From contig NZ_CP080203.1 of NCBI RefSeq assembly GCF_020424085.1, positions 1,860,001 through 1,924,000 on the forward strand: 64,000 nucleotides of DNA, read 5' to 3'. The stretch comes from Mycetocola spongiae. GTDB lineage: Bacteria > Actinomycetota > Actinomycetes > Actinomycetales > Microbacteriaceae. Under the pieces are notes generated by a model that saw only the letters and a list, made by a program, of their open reading frames with translations, was not told the DNA's origin and searched no databases. This document shows positions 8,788 through 16,910 of this stretch, one piece after another; the first letter of the stretch is position 1, and the number at the start of each line of letters is the position of its first letter. The position numbers and the translations under genes were made by a program.

Positions 8788-9842
8788 AGCGCCGCCACCC
8801 TCCGGCGCCGGGCCAGATAAACCAGCACGGGCGCACCGATAAACGCGCAGGTGACCCCGGCCTCCAGCTCGCCCGGAATCACCACCCGGCCCAGGACATC
8901 GGCGAGGATCAGGATCAGGGGTGCCGCTATCGCGCTGAAGGCCAGCAGCCAGCGCTGATCCTGGCCGCTGAAGCGGCGCGCAAGATGCGGGGCCATTAAT
9001 CCCAGAAAGCCGATTGCCCCGACCGCGGCGGTGGCCCCACCCGCGAGCACCGTGACGGCGATCAGGATCAGGATGCGCGAGCGGCGCACCGAGGTGCCCA
9101 GGCTCGCGGCGGTATCCTCGCCCAGCGCGAGCGCGTTCAGGTCGCGGCCTGTCAGCGCGGCCAGGATCAACCCCACCGCCAGGGTCACGGCGAGCGGGCC
9201 CAGGATCTCGGGGTTACGGTCCGCAAGCGAGCCGATGGTCCAGGCCCGGAGCTGATCAAAGGCAGCGGGTTGCAGGAGGGCAAGGCCCGTGCCGATACCC
9301 GAGAGCACCGCGCCGAGAGCCACCCCGGAGAGCACAAGACGCACCGGGTCCATGCCGCGCCTACCCGAGGCCCCCACCAGATAAACGATTGCACTCGCGG
9401 CGATGGCCCCGGCGAAGGCAAACCAGACATAACCGCTAAAGGACGTGACACCGAGGGTTCCCACGGCGATCACGATGGCCAGCGAGGCCCCCGCGTTCAC
9501 GCCCAGGATCCCGGGCTCCGCGAGTGGATTGCGGGTCATCGCCTGAATCAGCGCCCCGGCCACACCCAGCGCCGCCCCCGCGAGCAGCCCCAGCACGGCG
9601 CGGGGAAGACGCGAGCCGATGATGATCGCATGATCGGCCTGCGCGGGATCATGGGAGACCAGGGCCTCCCAGACCACTCCGGGAGGGATGGGCTTGGAGC
9701 CCACGGCCAGCGAGAGCGCGGCCACGATCAGCAGGAGCAGGAGCGAACCCAGCAGCAGCGCCCAGCGCCTCCCGGAGGAGTGCGCGCGGATGCCGGACCC
9801 CTCCTGGCGCGATATCGCGCGGGATACTCTCGGCTCGGCCAC
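8784..9842 (-). CDS. Iron-siderophore ABC transporter permease (FecCD family), first
   Basis: A FecCD-type permease of about 352 residues with RLPRAVLGLLAGAALGVAGA, QAMTRNPLAEPGILGVNAGA and IGFLGLMAPHLARR, all typical. The frame is open to an ATG at 9914, but I prefer the GTG at 9842: it has an AACGGAGA Shine-Dalgarno about nine bases upstream and gives a normal length, whereas the extra 24 residues are Pro/Arg-rich. Transcription starts from the divergent region that holds the iron box. Confidence 0.9.
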   Translation of the reverse strand: MAEPRVSRAISRQEGSGIRAHSSGRRWALLLGSLLLLLIVAALSLAVGSKPIPPGVVWEALVSHDPAQADHAIIIGSRLPRAVLGLLAGAALGVAGALIQAMTRNPLAEPGILGVNAGASLAIVIAVGTLGVTSFSGYVWFAFAGAIAASAIVYLVGASGRRGMDPVRLVLSGVALGAVLSGIGTGLALLQPAAFDQLRAWTIGSLADRNPEILGPLAVTLAVGLILAALTGRDLNALALGEDTAASLGTSVRRSRILILIAVTVLAGGATAAVGAIGFLGLMAPHLARRFSGQDQRWLLAFSAIAAPLILILADVLGRVVIPGELEAGVTCAFIGAPVLVYLARRRRVAAL

Positions 9843-9930
9843 GGGCGGCGGTCTCCGTTCGACCTGAGGAAAAATAGGGATGCAAGCCAGCTTACGGCAC
9901 GCGGGCGGCGGCATACAGCGCCGCGGCGAG

Positions 9931-9949
9931 CAAGGCTAGCCTAACCAAA
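9931..9949. promoter_or_regulatory. DtxR/IdeR-type iron box
   Basis: The 19 bases match the palindromic DtxR/IdeR consensus at 15 positions (core TAGCCTAACC). The site lies between the divergent siderophore permease and binding-protein genes, immediately upstream of the putative -10 of the binding-protein gene. Iron-loaded regulator would therefore shut off both directions when iron is plentiful. The match is seen; the regulation is inferred from the known family. Confidence 0.85.
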
Positions 9950-9969
9950 GCCTATGCTAGTTTTAAGGG

Positions 9970-11010
9970 GTGAACCTCCCCCAGACCCCGCAGCCCCGTA
10001 TCCTGCGCACCCTCGGTGCCGCCGCCCTCGCCCTCGCCCTCGCGGTGACCGCCGCGGGGTGCAGCTCCGAGAGCGCCTCCCTCGATTCCCAGGCGGGAAA
10101 TACCGATGTGGCCATCGGCGGGGAGCGCTTCTCCACCGCCGATCAGGAGACAGCGAAGCTCGGCTCGGATGCCGCGCCCGGCGTTTTCCCGCGCGTGGTT
10201 ACCCACGCCAATGGCGAGACCAGCATCCCCAAAAAGCCCACCCGCGTGGTGGTACTGGATACCGGCGAGCTGGACGATGTGCTCGCCCTGGGCCTGACCC
10301 CCGTGGGCATCCCCTCCACCGAGGGGGCCAATGCGATCCCCAGCTATCTGGAGGACCGCGTCAAGGACGCCAAGCCGATCGGCACGATCCAGGAGCTGAA
10401 TACCGAGGCCATCGCCGCGCTGCACCCGGACCTGATCCTCGGCTCGCAGCTGCGCGCCGATAAGCTCTACCCCCAGCTCTCCGAGATCGCCCCCACGGTC
10501 TTCTCGATCCGCCCGGGCTATCCGTGGAAGGAAAACCTGCGCCTCGTGGGTGCGGCCCTGGGCGAGGAGGACGCCGCTGTCACGCTGCTGAACGAGTATC
10601 AGGATAAGGCCGATGCCCTGCGCGCCGATATTAAGGGCGATCCCAAGATTTCCCTGCTACGGTTTATGCCGCAGAAGACCCGCCTCTATGCCAACTCCTC
10701 GCTGCTCGGCGTGATCCTCAAGGACACCGGGCTCGCGCGTCCCGAAAACCAGAACGTGGATGACCTCGCGGTGGAGATCTCCTCCGAGACCCTCGCCGAG
10801 GCCGATTCCGACTGGATCTTCTATACCAGCTATGGCACACCCGAGGCCACGGGAGAGACCGCCGCGCTCAACGGCCCGGTCTGGCCCACGCTCGGCGCGG
10901 TTAAAGCCGGGCACGTGCAGCGGGTCAACGATGATGTCTGGTTCCTCGGGCTGGGCCCGATCGGTGCGGGGCTGGTCCTCGACGATCTGCGCACCTACCT
11001 GGTGGACTAA
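9970..11010 (+). CDS. Iron-siderophore ABC transporter substrate-binding lipoprotein
   Basis: A 346-residue FepB/FhuD-like periplasmic-binding-protein-2 fold lipoprotein. The signal peptide ends in the lipobox VTAAGC with Cys31 as lipidated residue. The mature part has the family pattern KKPTRVVVLDTGELDDVLALGLTPVG, split here as residues about 77-105, then LHPDLILGSQLRADKLYPQL. The start is GTG at 9970; a TAGTTT hexamer six bases upstream suggests a leaderless message starting at the GTG itself, and the iron box lies just before it. It serves the two permeases encoded divergently. Confidence 0.93.
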   Translation: MNLPQTPQPRILRTLGAAALALALAVTAAGCSSESASLDSQAGNTDVAIGGERFSTADQETAKLGSDAAPGVFPRVVTHANGETSIPKKPTRVVVLDTGELDDVLALGLTPVGIPSTEGANAIPSYLEDRVKDAKPIGTIQELNTEAIAALHPDLILGSQLRADKLYPQLSEIAPTVFSIRPGYPWKENLRLVGAALGEEDAAVTLLNEYQDKADALRADIKGDPKISLLRFMPQKTRLYANSSLLGVILKDTGLARPENQNVDDLAVEISSETLAEADSDWIFYTSYGTPEATGETAALNGPVWPTLGAVKAGHVQRVNDDVWFLGLGPIGAGLVLDDLRTYLVD

Positions 11011-11013
11011 ACC

Positions 11014-11050
11014 AAAATGGCCGGGCCCCGCGGGGCCCGGCCATTTTTTT
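11014..11050. terminator. Bidirectional intrinsic terminator
   Basis: A perfect 34-base palindrome (17-bp arms beginning AAAATGGCCGGGCCCCG) runs from 11014 to 11047 and continues into a T tract to 11050. Both strands show an A-run before and a T-run after the stem, so it can end both the binding-protein transcript and the convergent aldo/keto reductase transcript, whose stop codon lies inside the T tract. Confidence 0.93.
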
Positions 11051-11879
11051 AGTTCACATCCGCGGGGTGCGGGCCGATCCGGCCAGCGGAGTCCAGCGCG
11101 TCGATCGCCAGGAGATCCGCGGGGGAAAGCTCAAAATCCCAGATCGCGAGGTTTTCCCGGATGCGGGCCGGCGTGACGGACTTGGGAATCGCGATGCGAT
11201 CCTGCTGCACATGCCAGCGCAGCACCACCTGCGCTGGCGTGCGGTCCAGGCGCCGGGCGATGGCCTCGATGGCCGGGTCCCGGAGAACCGCGCCACCCTG
11301 GGCGAGCGGGCTCCAGGCCTCGGTGGCGATGCCGTGCGCGGCATTGGCGGCCCGCACGCGGGACTGCGCGAACGCGGGATGCAGCTCCACCTGGTTCACC
11401 GCGGGCACCGTGCCGCCGGTCGCGAGGATGCGGTCGAGGTATTCGGGCTCAAAATTGGAGACGCCGATTGCGCGGGCCCGGCCCGAGGCGTAGATCTCCT
11501 CGAGCGCCTCCCAGCTCGCCAGATAGCGATCATTGGCGGGGGCGGGCCAGTGGATCAGATAGAGATCCACATAGTTCAGGCCCAGGCGCTCCAGGCTCGC
11601 GTCGAAGGCGGCGAGGGTCTCGGCCCGGCCCTGATCGGCATTCCAGAGCTTGGTGGTCAGGAAGAGTTCCTCGCGGGCAATCCCGGAGGCGGCGAGCGCG
11701 CGGCCGGTGCCCGCCTCATTGCCGTAGATGGTGGCGGTATCGATGCTGCGATAGCCCGCGTCGAGCGCCGTGGCGACGGCGGCGGTGGCCTCGTCATCGG
11801 CGACCTGGAAGACGCCAAAGCCGAGGCGGGGCATGGCTACGCCGTTATTCAGCGTGAGGGAGGGAACGGGGGTGGTCAT
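11049..11879 (-). CDS. Aldo/keto reductase
   Basis: A 276-residue NADPH-dependent reductase of the AKR5-like group (2,5-diketo-D-gluconate reductase relatives). The catalytic tetrad is visible: Asp47 and Tyr52 in GYRSIDTATIYGNE, Lys77 in LTTKLWN, His110 in LIHWP. The cofactor segment IPKSVTPARIREN lies near the C-terminus. ATG at 11879 follows a TGAGGA Shine-Dalgarno. The gene stands alone; the substrate is unknown, probably small aldehydes or ketones. Confidence 0.93.
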   Translation of the reverse strand: MTTPVPSLTLNNGVAMPRLGFGVFQVADDEATAAVATALDAGYRSIDTATIYGNEAGTGRALAASGIAREELFLTTKLWNADQGRAETLAAFDASLERLGLNYVDLYLIHWPAPANDRYLASWEALEEIYASGRARAIGVSNFEPEYLDRILATGGTVPAVNQVELHPAFAQSRVRAANAAHGIATEAWSPLAQGGAVLRDPAIEAIARRLDRTPAQVVLRWHVQQDRIAIPKSVTPARIRENLAIWDFELSPADLLAIDALDSAGRIGPHPADVN

Positions 11880-11973
11880 CGGTGGATGTCCTCACTATCA
11901 AAGAGCGTGGCCGGATTGGCCACGTCAATAATAGTTGCACACGCGGGCTATCCGCGCAAGTAAGGAGTTTGGG

Positions 11974-13080
11974 TTACATCCACTTCTTCATCTTGAATAC
12001 CGCATAGAGCACCAGTGCCAGCGCCAGCATCGCCCCGATCGCCAGCGGATAGCCCAGGCTCCAGTGCAGCTCGGGCATATCGTCAAAGTTCATGCCGTAG
12101 ATCGCGCCGATCAGCGTGGGCGCAAAGAGGATGGCCGCCCAGCCCGAGATCTTTTTCATATCCTCGTTCTGGCGCTGCGCCACGAGGGTCGCGTTCACGT
12201 TCAGGATCTGCGCGAGCGCATCCCGCAGCTCGGTCACCCGGGTATCCACCCGGGTCAGGTGATCGGCCACATCCTGAAGATAGGAGCGCAAGTATTCGGA
12301 GATGCCATAGCGCTCAAAGCCGCCGCGCAGGGCCTGCACCACATCGGTGAGCGAATTGGTGGCGTGCTGGAGATCAATGACCTCCTGGCTGAGCCGATAG
12401 ATCCGCTCGGTCACAGCCTTATCCCCGCTGAAGACCTGGCGCTCAATCTGCTCCTTATCGACTGCCAGTCCCCGCAAGACCGGGGCAAAACCATCCACGA
12501 TGGAATCCAGCAGGCGGTAGAGCACGGCCTCGGGCCCGAGCCGCAGCAGGTGCCGATCATTTAGCAGCGCCGAGTCGCCACGATCGGCCACGTCCTGCGC
12601 ATTATCGGGCAGCGTGGTCTCATCGGTGCCGTCGATCCAGCGCCCGTCCTGGCACAGCACGGAGATGGCGCGGGGGCGCAGCAGCACATGAAACTCGGAG
12701 AAGTCCACGTCCTCGGTCTCGTCAAGATAGCGGGCCGAGCGCACCACGAGGAAGAGCACATCGCCATAGCGCTCCAGCTTGGGGCGCTGCCCGGCATGCT
12801 GAAGATCCTCCACGAGGATCGGATGCAGATCCCAGGCGGCGGCCAGCTCCTCCACGTCCTCCGCGGTGGGCCGGGGAAATAAACACAGCGCCATATTTTC
12901 CGGGGAGGCCGCCGCAAAATGCACGGTATCGGCGATGCTCGCATTCACGGGCACCTCCACGAGCTGCCCGTCATGAAAATAGCGGGTGCGGCGCGTGGTA
13001 CCCGCCACGGCAGTATCGGGGCTCGGGCGGCGGCGGAACAGGCCGTTGCGGGGCGAGCCCGGGGCGTGGTTCTGGGGCAT
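11974..13080 (-). CDS. corA: CorA-family magnesium/cobalt transport protein
   Basis: A 368-residue CorA channel subunit. The large N-terminal domain is cytoplasmic and mixed alpha/beta; a long helix (residues roughly 220-300) leads into two C-terminal membrane segments. The selectivity motif GMN is at residues 329-331 (YGMNFDDMPELHW), and the protein ends in the basic tail KMKKWM. It works as a pentamer in the cell membrane. The first about 30 residues are disordered and basic. The start has a good GGAG four bases before the ATG. Confidence 0.94.
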   Translation of the reverse strand: MPQNHAPGSPRNGLFRRRPSPDTAVAGTTRRTRYFHDGQLVEVPVNASIADTVHFAAASPENMALCLFPRPTAEDVEELAAAWDLHPILVEDLQHAGQRPKLERYGDVLFLVVRSARYLDETEDVDFSEFHVLLRPRAISVLCQDGRWIDGTDETTLPDNAQDVADRGDSALLNDRHLLRLGPEAVLYRLLDSIVDGFAPVLRGLAVDKEQIERQVFSGDKAVTERIYRLSQEVIDLQHATNSLTDVVQALRGGFERYGISEYLRSYLQDVADHLTRVDTRVTELRDALAQILNVNATLVAQRQNEDMKKISGWAAILFAPTLIGAIYGMNFDDMPELHWSLGYPLAIGAMLALALVLYAVFKMKKWM

Positions 13081-13164
13081 GGTTCTCCGTTTCCGGCACC
13101 CGATGCGGGGGCGCTGCCCCGCCAGTCTAGGCCGCGGGCGCGGGGCCCGGCGGCAGCGTGGCGG

Positions 13165-13695
13165 TTAGTCCGCGAGCTCCTTGCCAAACCAGCGGTGCGA
13201 GAACGGGTCGTCGTTAAAGCGGGCGATCGGGGTGAAGCCGAGCCGGGCATAGAGCCGCTGGGCCTCCACCAGGTCCTCGCGGGTATCCAGGCGCAGGCGC
13301 GCACGGCCCGAGGCGCGGGCACGCAGCTCCAGCTCGCCGATCACGCGGGCGGCCACGCCCAGGCCGCGCGCGCAGGAGCGGGTATAGATGCGCGTGAGCT
13401 CACCCAGCTCGGAGTCCAGATAGCGCATGCCCCCGCAGCCCACCGGCTCGTCCCCGCGATAGGCGATCACAAAGATGCCGCTCTCGCCGATCAGGTTATC
13501 GCTGGGGGCTCCCGCCATCACCTCGGCGATAAACGCGGGCGTCGCGGTGGTGGCATCCCAGCGCGTGATGATATCCGTGAAGTACTCGTGCAGAATCTCG
13601 GTCGCGGCCGGACAGGAGGGATCGGTGGGGACCACATGCAGATCATCGACTCCCGGGGTGGCGATGGTGCGGAGCGGGGAATCGAGCGAAGTCAT
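13165..13695 (-). CDS. GNAT-family N-acetyltransferase
   Basis: A 176-residue GCN5-related acetyltransferase. The acetyl-CoA loop is seen as RSCARGLGVAARVIGELE, followed by a C-terminal strand LRLDTREDLVEAQRLYARLGF. The open frame extends far upstream without a plausible start; ATG at 13695 is chosen because the preceding TACAAT hexamer stands seven bases before it, the pattern of a leaderless message seen at many genes here. The acceptor is unknown. Confidence 0.85.
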   Translation of the reverse strand: MTSLDSPLRTIATPGVDDLHVVPTDPSCPAATEILHEYFTDIITRWDATTATPAFIAEVMAGAPSDNLIGESGIFVIAYRGDEPVGCGGMRYLDSELGELTRIYTRSCARGLGVAARVIGELELRARASGRARLRLDTREDLVEAQRLYARLGFTPIARFNDDPFSHRWFGKELAD

Positions 13696-13846
13696 AAATC
13701 CTATTGTATTCACGGTGCGGGGACCCAGCCTCCCGCGCTGGCGGGCGCGGGATCGCCACCGCGACGGAAACATCATCCCCGGGACGGAGATTCCCCCCAC
13801 CCGCGGGCCGATGTGCCACGCGCGCGCCGGCCCTAGAGTGGTGACC

Positions 13847-14488
13847 ATGATGACCCTGATCTCCGACCCGGACGTGGCCCGCATCCCCGTGATTGACTCC
13901 GGCGAACCCCTCATCGACCTGGCCTCCCGCGGCCTGCACTGCGCCCCCAATATTGGTGCGGCCGCGCTCGTGCGCGAGGGGCTGGCCACCCGGCTCCTCG
14001 CCGCCGAGGCCGCGCTTCCCGAGGGAATCCACCTGCTCATCGTGGAGGGCCTGCGCCCGCGCGCGCTCCAGGAGGCGATCATCGCCGATTATCTGGTGCA
14101 GCTGCGCGAGGGCTATCCCGAGGCCTCGCCCGAGCGCCTGCTGGAGCTCAGCGCCCGCTTTGTGGCCCCCGTAAACGTGGCCCCACATGTCGCGGGTGCC
14201 GCCGTGGATCTCACGCTGATGGACTCCGCCGGCACCCCCCTGGACCTGGGCACCGAGATCGATACCACCCCCGAGCAGAGCGCGGGGGCCTGCGTATTTG
14301 GCGCGGCCAATATCTCGCCGCTTGCCCGCCGCAATCGCATTCTTCTTGCGCGGGTGCTGGGCGCGGCCGGGCTGGAAAACTATCCCCATGAGTGGTGGCA
14401 CTGGAGCTATGGCGACCGCTATTGGGCGCACCTTACGAGCGCCCCGCACGCGCTCTACGGGCCGGTGGGGGAACCGCTCGCCCCCTGA
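13847..14488 (+). CDS. D-alanyl-D-alanine dipeptidase (VanX/DdpX family)
   Basis: A 213-residue peptidase of family M15D. Zinc ligands and catalytic base correspond to VanX: His114 and Asp121 in APHVAGAAVDLTL, and Glu182 and His185 in the EWWH motif; Arg70 in EGLRPR matches the transition-state arginine. It would cleave D-Ala-D-Ala, either as a cell-wall recycling enzyme or as part of intrinsic glycopeptide tolerance; no vanHA or ligase gene is near, so recycling is more likely. The ATG at 13847 is preceded by TAGAGT seven bases upstream, so it may be leaderless. Its 3' end overlaps the convergent DinB-type gene by 34 bases. Confidence 0.88.
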   Translation: MMTLISDPDVARIPVIDSGEPLIDLASRGLHCAPNIGAAALVREGLATRLLAAEAALPEGIHLLIVEGLRPRALQEAIIADYLVQLREGYPEASPERLLELSARFVAPVNVAPHVAGAAVDLTLMDSAGTPLDLGTEIDTTPEQSAGACVFGAANISPLARRNRILLARVLGAAGLENYPHEWWHWSYGDRYWAHLTSAPHALYGPVGEPLAP

Positions 14489-15054
14489 CCGGCGGCGCGG
14501 GCCACGGCCTCCAGCAGCGCCACGTGTTCGGCCCACTCCGCGGGGGTGCGATCGGTGATATTGGCATCCCCCGGGGAATCCCCCACCGCTCCGTCGAGGC
14601 CCTCGCGCAGGATATCGGCCTGCCCCACGTGGCGCGCGACCTCGGCCACGAGGTGCACAAGAATCTGGCCCAGCGAGACATCGGCGCGCTCGGGGCCCCA
14701 CCACGGCACGCGGCCGCGGGCATCCAGCGGCAGCTCGCGCACGGTGGTATCGGCGTGCTCGCTGGAGAAACGGAAGAGCTCCAAAATATCCGCGCGGGAC
14801 TCCTCGGGACCGGCCCAGAGATCGGCGTCGGGGATATCCATCCCCACCTCGTCAAACGCGGTGGGCCGGCCAAAAACCAGGCCCAGATAGCCGAGCTGCA
14901 CAAGCGCGACATGCTTGACCAGGCCCAGCAGATTGGTGCCGGTGGGGGTGAGCGGGCGGCGCACCGCATAATCGTCAAGACCGTGGAGCTTGGCCAGCAG
15001 GTTTTCGCGGCGGGCCGCAAGATAGCCGTGCAGTATGTCCCTCTGAGTGTCCAT
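14455..15054 (-). CDS. DinB-like / DUF664 family protein
   Basis: A 199-residue four-helix-bundle protein of the DinB superfamily, DUF664 branch. The family pattern is clear: LTPTGTNLLGLVKHVALVQ early, with a metal-site histidine, and the C-terminal helix ILVHLVAEVARHVGQADILRE with further histidines. Actinobacterial members are putative thiol (mycothiol)-dependent metalloenzymes; the reaction is unknown for most. The C-terminal 10-15 residues are low complexity and overlap the neighbouring dipeptidase gene. Confidence 0.85.
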   Translation of the reverse strand: MDTQRDILHGYLAARRENLLAKLHGLDDYAVRRPLTPTGTNLLGLVKHVALVQLGYLGLVFGRPTAFDEVGMDIPDADLWAGPEESRADILELFRFSSEHADTTVRELPLDARGRVPWWGPERADVSLGQILVHLVAEVARHVGQADILREGLDGAVGDSPGDANITDRTPAEWAEHVALLEAVARAAGQGASGSPTGP

Positions 15055-15089
15055 AGGCCGATTATCCCCCGCGGGTCCGACAGCGCCGG

Positions 15090-15335
15090 TTAGGCCGTGC
15101 CCTCGCGGCGGCGGCGCGGTGCCGGCGGGGGCGGAACCTCCTTGGCGGCCACCACGGTGGCAAGCGCGATGGTCTCCAGGCCGCGCATCGTGGAGATCAC
15201 GCAGTGGGTATCATCGGCGCGAAAGAACCAGCCGAGCGCATCGGTGGCGCGGCCATCCTCGATCAGATAGCGGATAACCACCCGCGTCCCCTCGGTGGTG
15301 CCCTTTAAAAAAGTGACCGCGTCCTCGCCCAGCAT
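15090..15335 (-). CDS. Small SH3-like domain protein (Rv0428c N-terminal type)
   Basis: An 81-residue protein with the pattern GTRVVIRYLIEDGRATDALGWFF, a cysteine-containing strand HCVISTMRGLETIALATVVAAKEVPPPP, and a basic tail. I recognise this as the SH3-like domain that in many actinobacteria is fused to the N-terminus of an Rv0428c-type GNAT acetyltransferase; here it stands alone, with no acetyltransferase domain following in frame. A GGGAG Shine-Dalgarno precedes the ATG. Function unknown, possibly binding of protein or nucleic acid. Confidence 0.6.
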   Translation of the reverse strand: MLGEDAVTFLKGTTEGTRVVIRYLIEDGRATDALGWFFRADDTHCVISTMRGLETIALATVVAAKEVPPPPAPRRRREGTA

Positions 15336-15359
15336 GATGCTCCCTTGTTTCCCGGTAGT

Positions 15360-15869
15360 TTACGCCGGATCGGGCTCCTCAAACTCCGCGAGCCATCCGG
15401 CGAGGAGCAGTTCCAGGGCGCGGGCATCGGCGGGGTCCAGCGCGTCCAGGAGTGCGCGCTCATTGCGCATATGCTCGGCGAAGGCGCGGTCGATCAGGTC
15501 GCGTCCCGCGGGCGTGAGCGCCACGACCCGGCCGCGGCCATCGGCCTCGCTCACCCGGCGGGTCACGAGGCCGTTTTTTTCGAGCCGATCCACGCGCTTG
15601 GTGGCCGCGCCCGTGGTGACCATCGTGAACGAGGCGAGCTCCCCGGGCGCCCGCTCGAATGGCGCCCCCGCGCGGCGCAGCGCCGCGAGCACATCAAATT
15701 CGCCCTCGCTCAGGCCAAAGCGGCGATAGACCGTTTCGAGCCGCTCGGTGAGGTGGCCCGCGAGGCGGTGCAGCCGGCCGATCACCCCCACGGGTGAGGT
15801 ATCGAGGTCGGGGCGCTCGCGCGCCCACTCCTCGCGGATACGGGTGACGTGATCGCGCGGCAGGGTCAT
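15360..15869 (-). CDS. MarR-family transcriptional regulator
   Basis: A 169-residue winged-helix regulator. The DNA-binding core reads LSEGEFDVLAALRRAGAP, then FTMVTTGAATKRVDRLEKNGLV as recognition helix region, and the wing RRVSEADGRGRVVALTPAGRDL. It is transcribed away from the EamA-type exporter gene, with a near-perfect dyad between them. ATG at 15869 is chosen over the GTG at 15872 because TATGCT lies exactly six bases upstream of the ATG, suggesting a leaderless message. It probably represses itself and the exporter and is released by a small ligand (inference). Confidence 0.92.
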   Translation of the reverse strand: MTLPRDHVTRIREEWARERPDLDTSPVGVIGRLHRLAGHLTERLETVYRRFGLSEGEFDVLAALRRAGAPFERAPGELASFTMVTTGAATKRVDRLEKNGLVTRRVSEADGRGRVVALTPAGRDLIDRAFAEHMRNERALLDALDPADARALELLLAGWLAEFEEPDPA

Positions 15870-15883
15870 CACCCCAGCATACC

Positions 15884-15914
15884 TTCCACGGAAGCTATAC
15901 TAGCTTCCATGGAA
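15884..15914. promoter_or_regulatory. MarR operator dyad overlapping promoter and start codon of the exporter gene
   Basis: Arms TTCCACGGAAGCTA (15884-15897) and TAGCTTCCATGGAA (15901-15914) are complementary at 13 of 14 positions around a 3-base centre. The dyad contains the putative -10 TATACT (15896-15901) and the ATG of the EamA gene (15909), so a bound MarR dimer would cover both promoter and leaderless start. Confidence 0.8.
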
Positions 15915-16910
15915 ACTAAATGGCGGTGGATCGCCCTCACGGCACTCGCCCCGATCGCCTGGGGCACCAATTATTTTGTGACCCGGCAGGTGCTGCCCGC
16001 GGAGTATCCGCTTTATGGATCGCTGCTGCGCGCCCTGCCCGCGGGCCTGCTCCTGCTGCTGATCGCGCGCGAATTACCGCGCGGCGCCCTGTGGTGGCGC
16101 GCGGCGGTCCTGGGCACGCTGAACATGGGCTCGTTTTTTGTGCTGATCTATCTGGCCGCCCAGCTGCTACCCACAAGCGTGGCCTCGACCGTGATGGCCG
16201 CCTCCCCTATTGCGATGATGCTCTGCGCCTGGGCCCTGATCGCCGAGCGCCCCCGGCTCACCCAGCTGATCGGGGCGGTGCTGGGGCTGCTCGGGGTCGC
16301 GCTGCTGCTCCTGACCGGCACGGGCGCGCTCAGCCCGCTCGGGATCGCCGCGGCGGTGGCGGCAATGCTGTTCTCGGCGCTGGGCTTTGTGCTGTCCAAG
16401 CGCTGGGCCGCGGGCGTGCGGCCGCTGCCGCTTGTGGCCTGGCAGCTGATCGCCGCGAGCCTGGTCATCGCGCCCTGTGCGCTGCTGATCGAGGGCGCAC
16501 CGCCCGCGCTGGATGCCCCGGCGCTCCTCGGCTTCGCCTATGTCAGCCTGGTCACCACCGCGCTGGCCTATCTGCTCTGGTTTGCCGGGCTGGCCCGGCT
16601 TCCCGCGGGCACCGTGGGCCTGATCGGGCTGCTGAATCCGGTGACCGGCGTGCTGCTGGGCACCCTGATTGCCGGGGAGATCCTGGGCGGGCGGCAGCTC
16701 GCCGGGCTCGCCCTGGTGCTCGGCGGGATCCTACTGGGTCAGTGGAGTCCGCGCCGCGGTCCCGGCCCCCGGCCCCGCGCACGGGGCGGGGACCGGGGGC
16801 GGGCACGCCGCGGCGGGGTTAGCGCACCTGGGCGAAGCGCAGGATCGCCGCCACCGGGCTCTCGCGCGGCAGATCCTCGCGGCGCACCGCGAGCACCTTC
16901 GCGCCGCTGA
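15909..16910 (+). CDS. EamA-family (DMT superfamily) transporter
   Basis: A 333-residue member of the drug/metabolite transporter superfamily with ten hydrophobic segments in two EamA repeats; the repeats begin at WIALTALAPIAWGTNYFVTR and LGIAAAVAAMLFSALGFVLSKRWAAG. Family members export amino acids, purine derivatives or toxic compounds. The membrane part ends near residue 280 (LGQWSPRR). The last about 50 residues are Pro/Arg/Gly-rich and are encoded by a terminator-like hairpin and by the antisense of the neighbouring gene, so they are probably a read-through tail without function. TATACT seven bases before the ATG suggests a leaderless message. Confidence 0.9.
   Translation: METKWRWIALTALAPIAWGTNYFVTRQVLPAEYPLYGSLLRALPAGLLLLLIARELPRGALWWRAAVLGTLNMGSFFVLIYLAAQLLPTSVASTVMAASPIAMMLCAWALIAERPRLTQLIGAVLGLLGVALLLLTGTGALSPLGIAAAVAAMLFSALGFVLSKRWAAGVRPLPLVAWQLIAASLVIAPCALLIEGAPPALDAPALLGFAYVSLVTTALAYLLWFAGLARLPAGTVGLIGLLNPVTGVLLGTLIAGEILGGRQLAGLALVLGGILLGQWSPRRGPGPRPRARGGDRGRARRGGVSAPGRSAGSPPPGSRAADPRGAPRAPSRR
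16765..16800. terminator. GC-rich hairpin between convergent EamA and baeRF genes
   Basis: GCCCCCGG (16765-16772) pairs with CCGGGGGC (16793-16800), enclosing CCCCG/CGGGG around a CGCA loop. No T tract follows on either strand, so this would be a U-less terminator of the kind described in actinobacteria. It lies inside the formal 3' end of the EamA reading frame. Confidence 0.5.
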
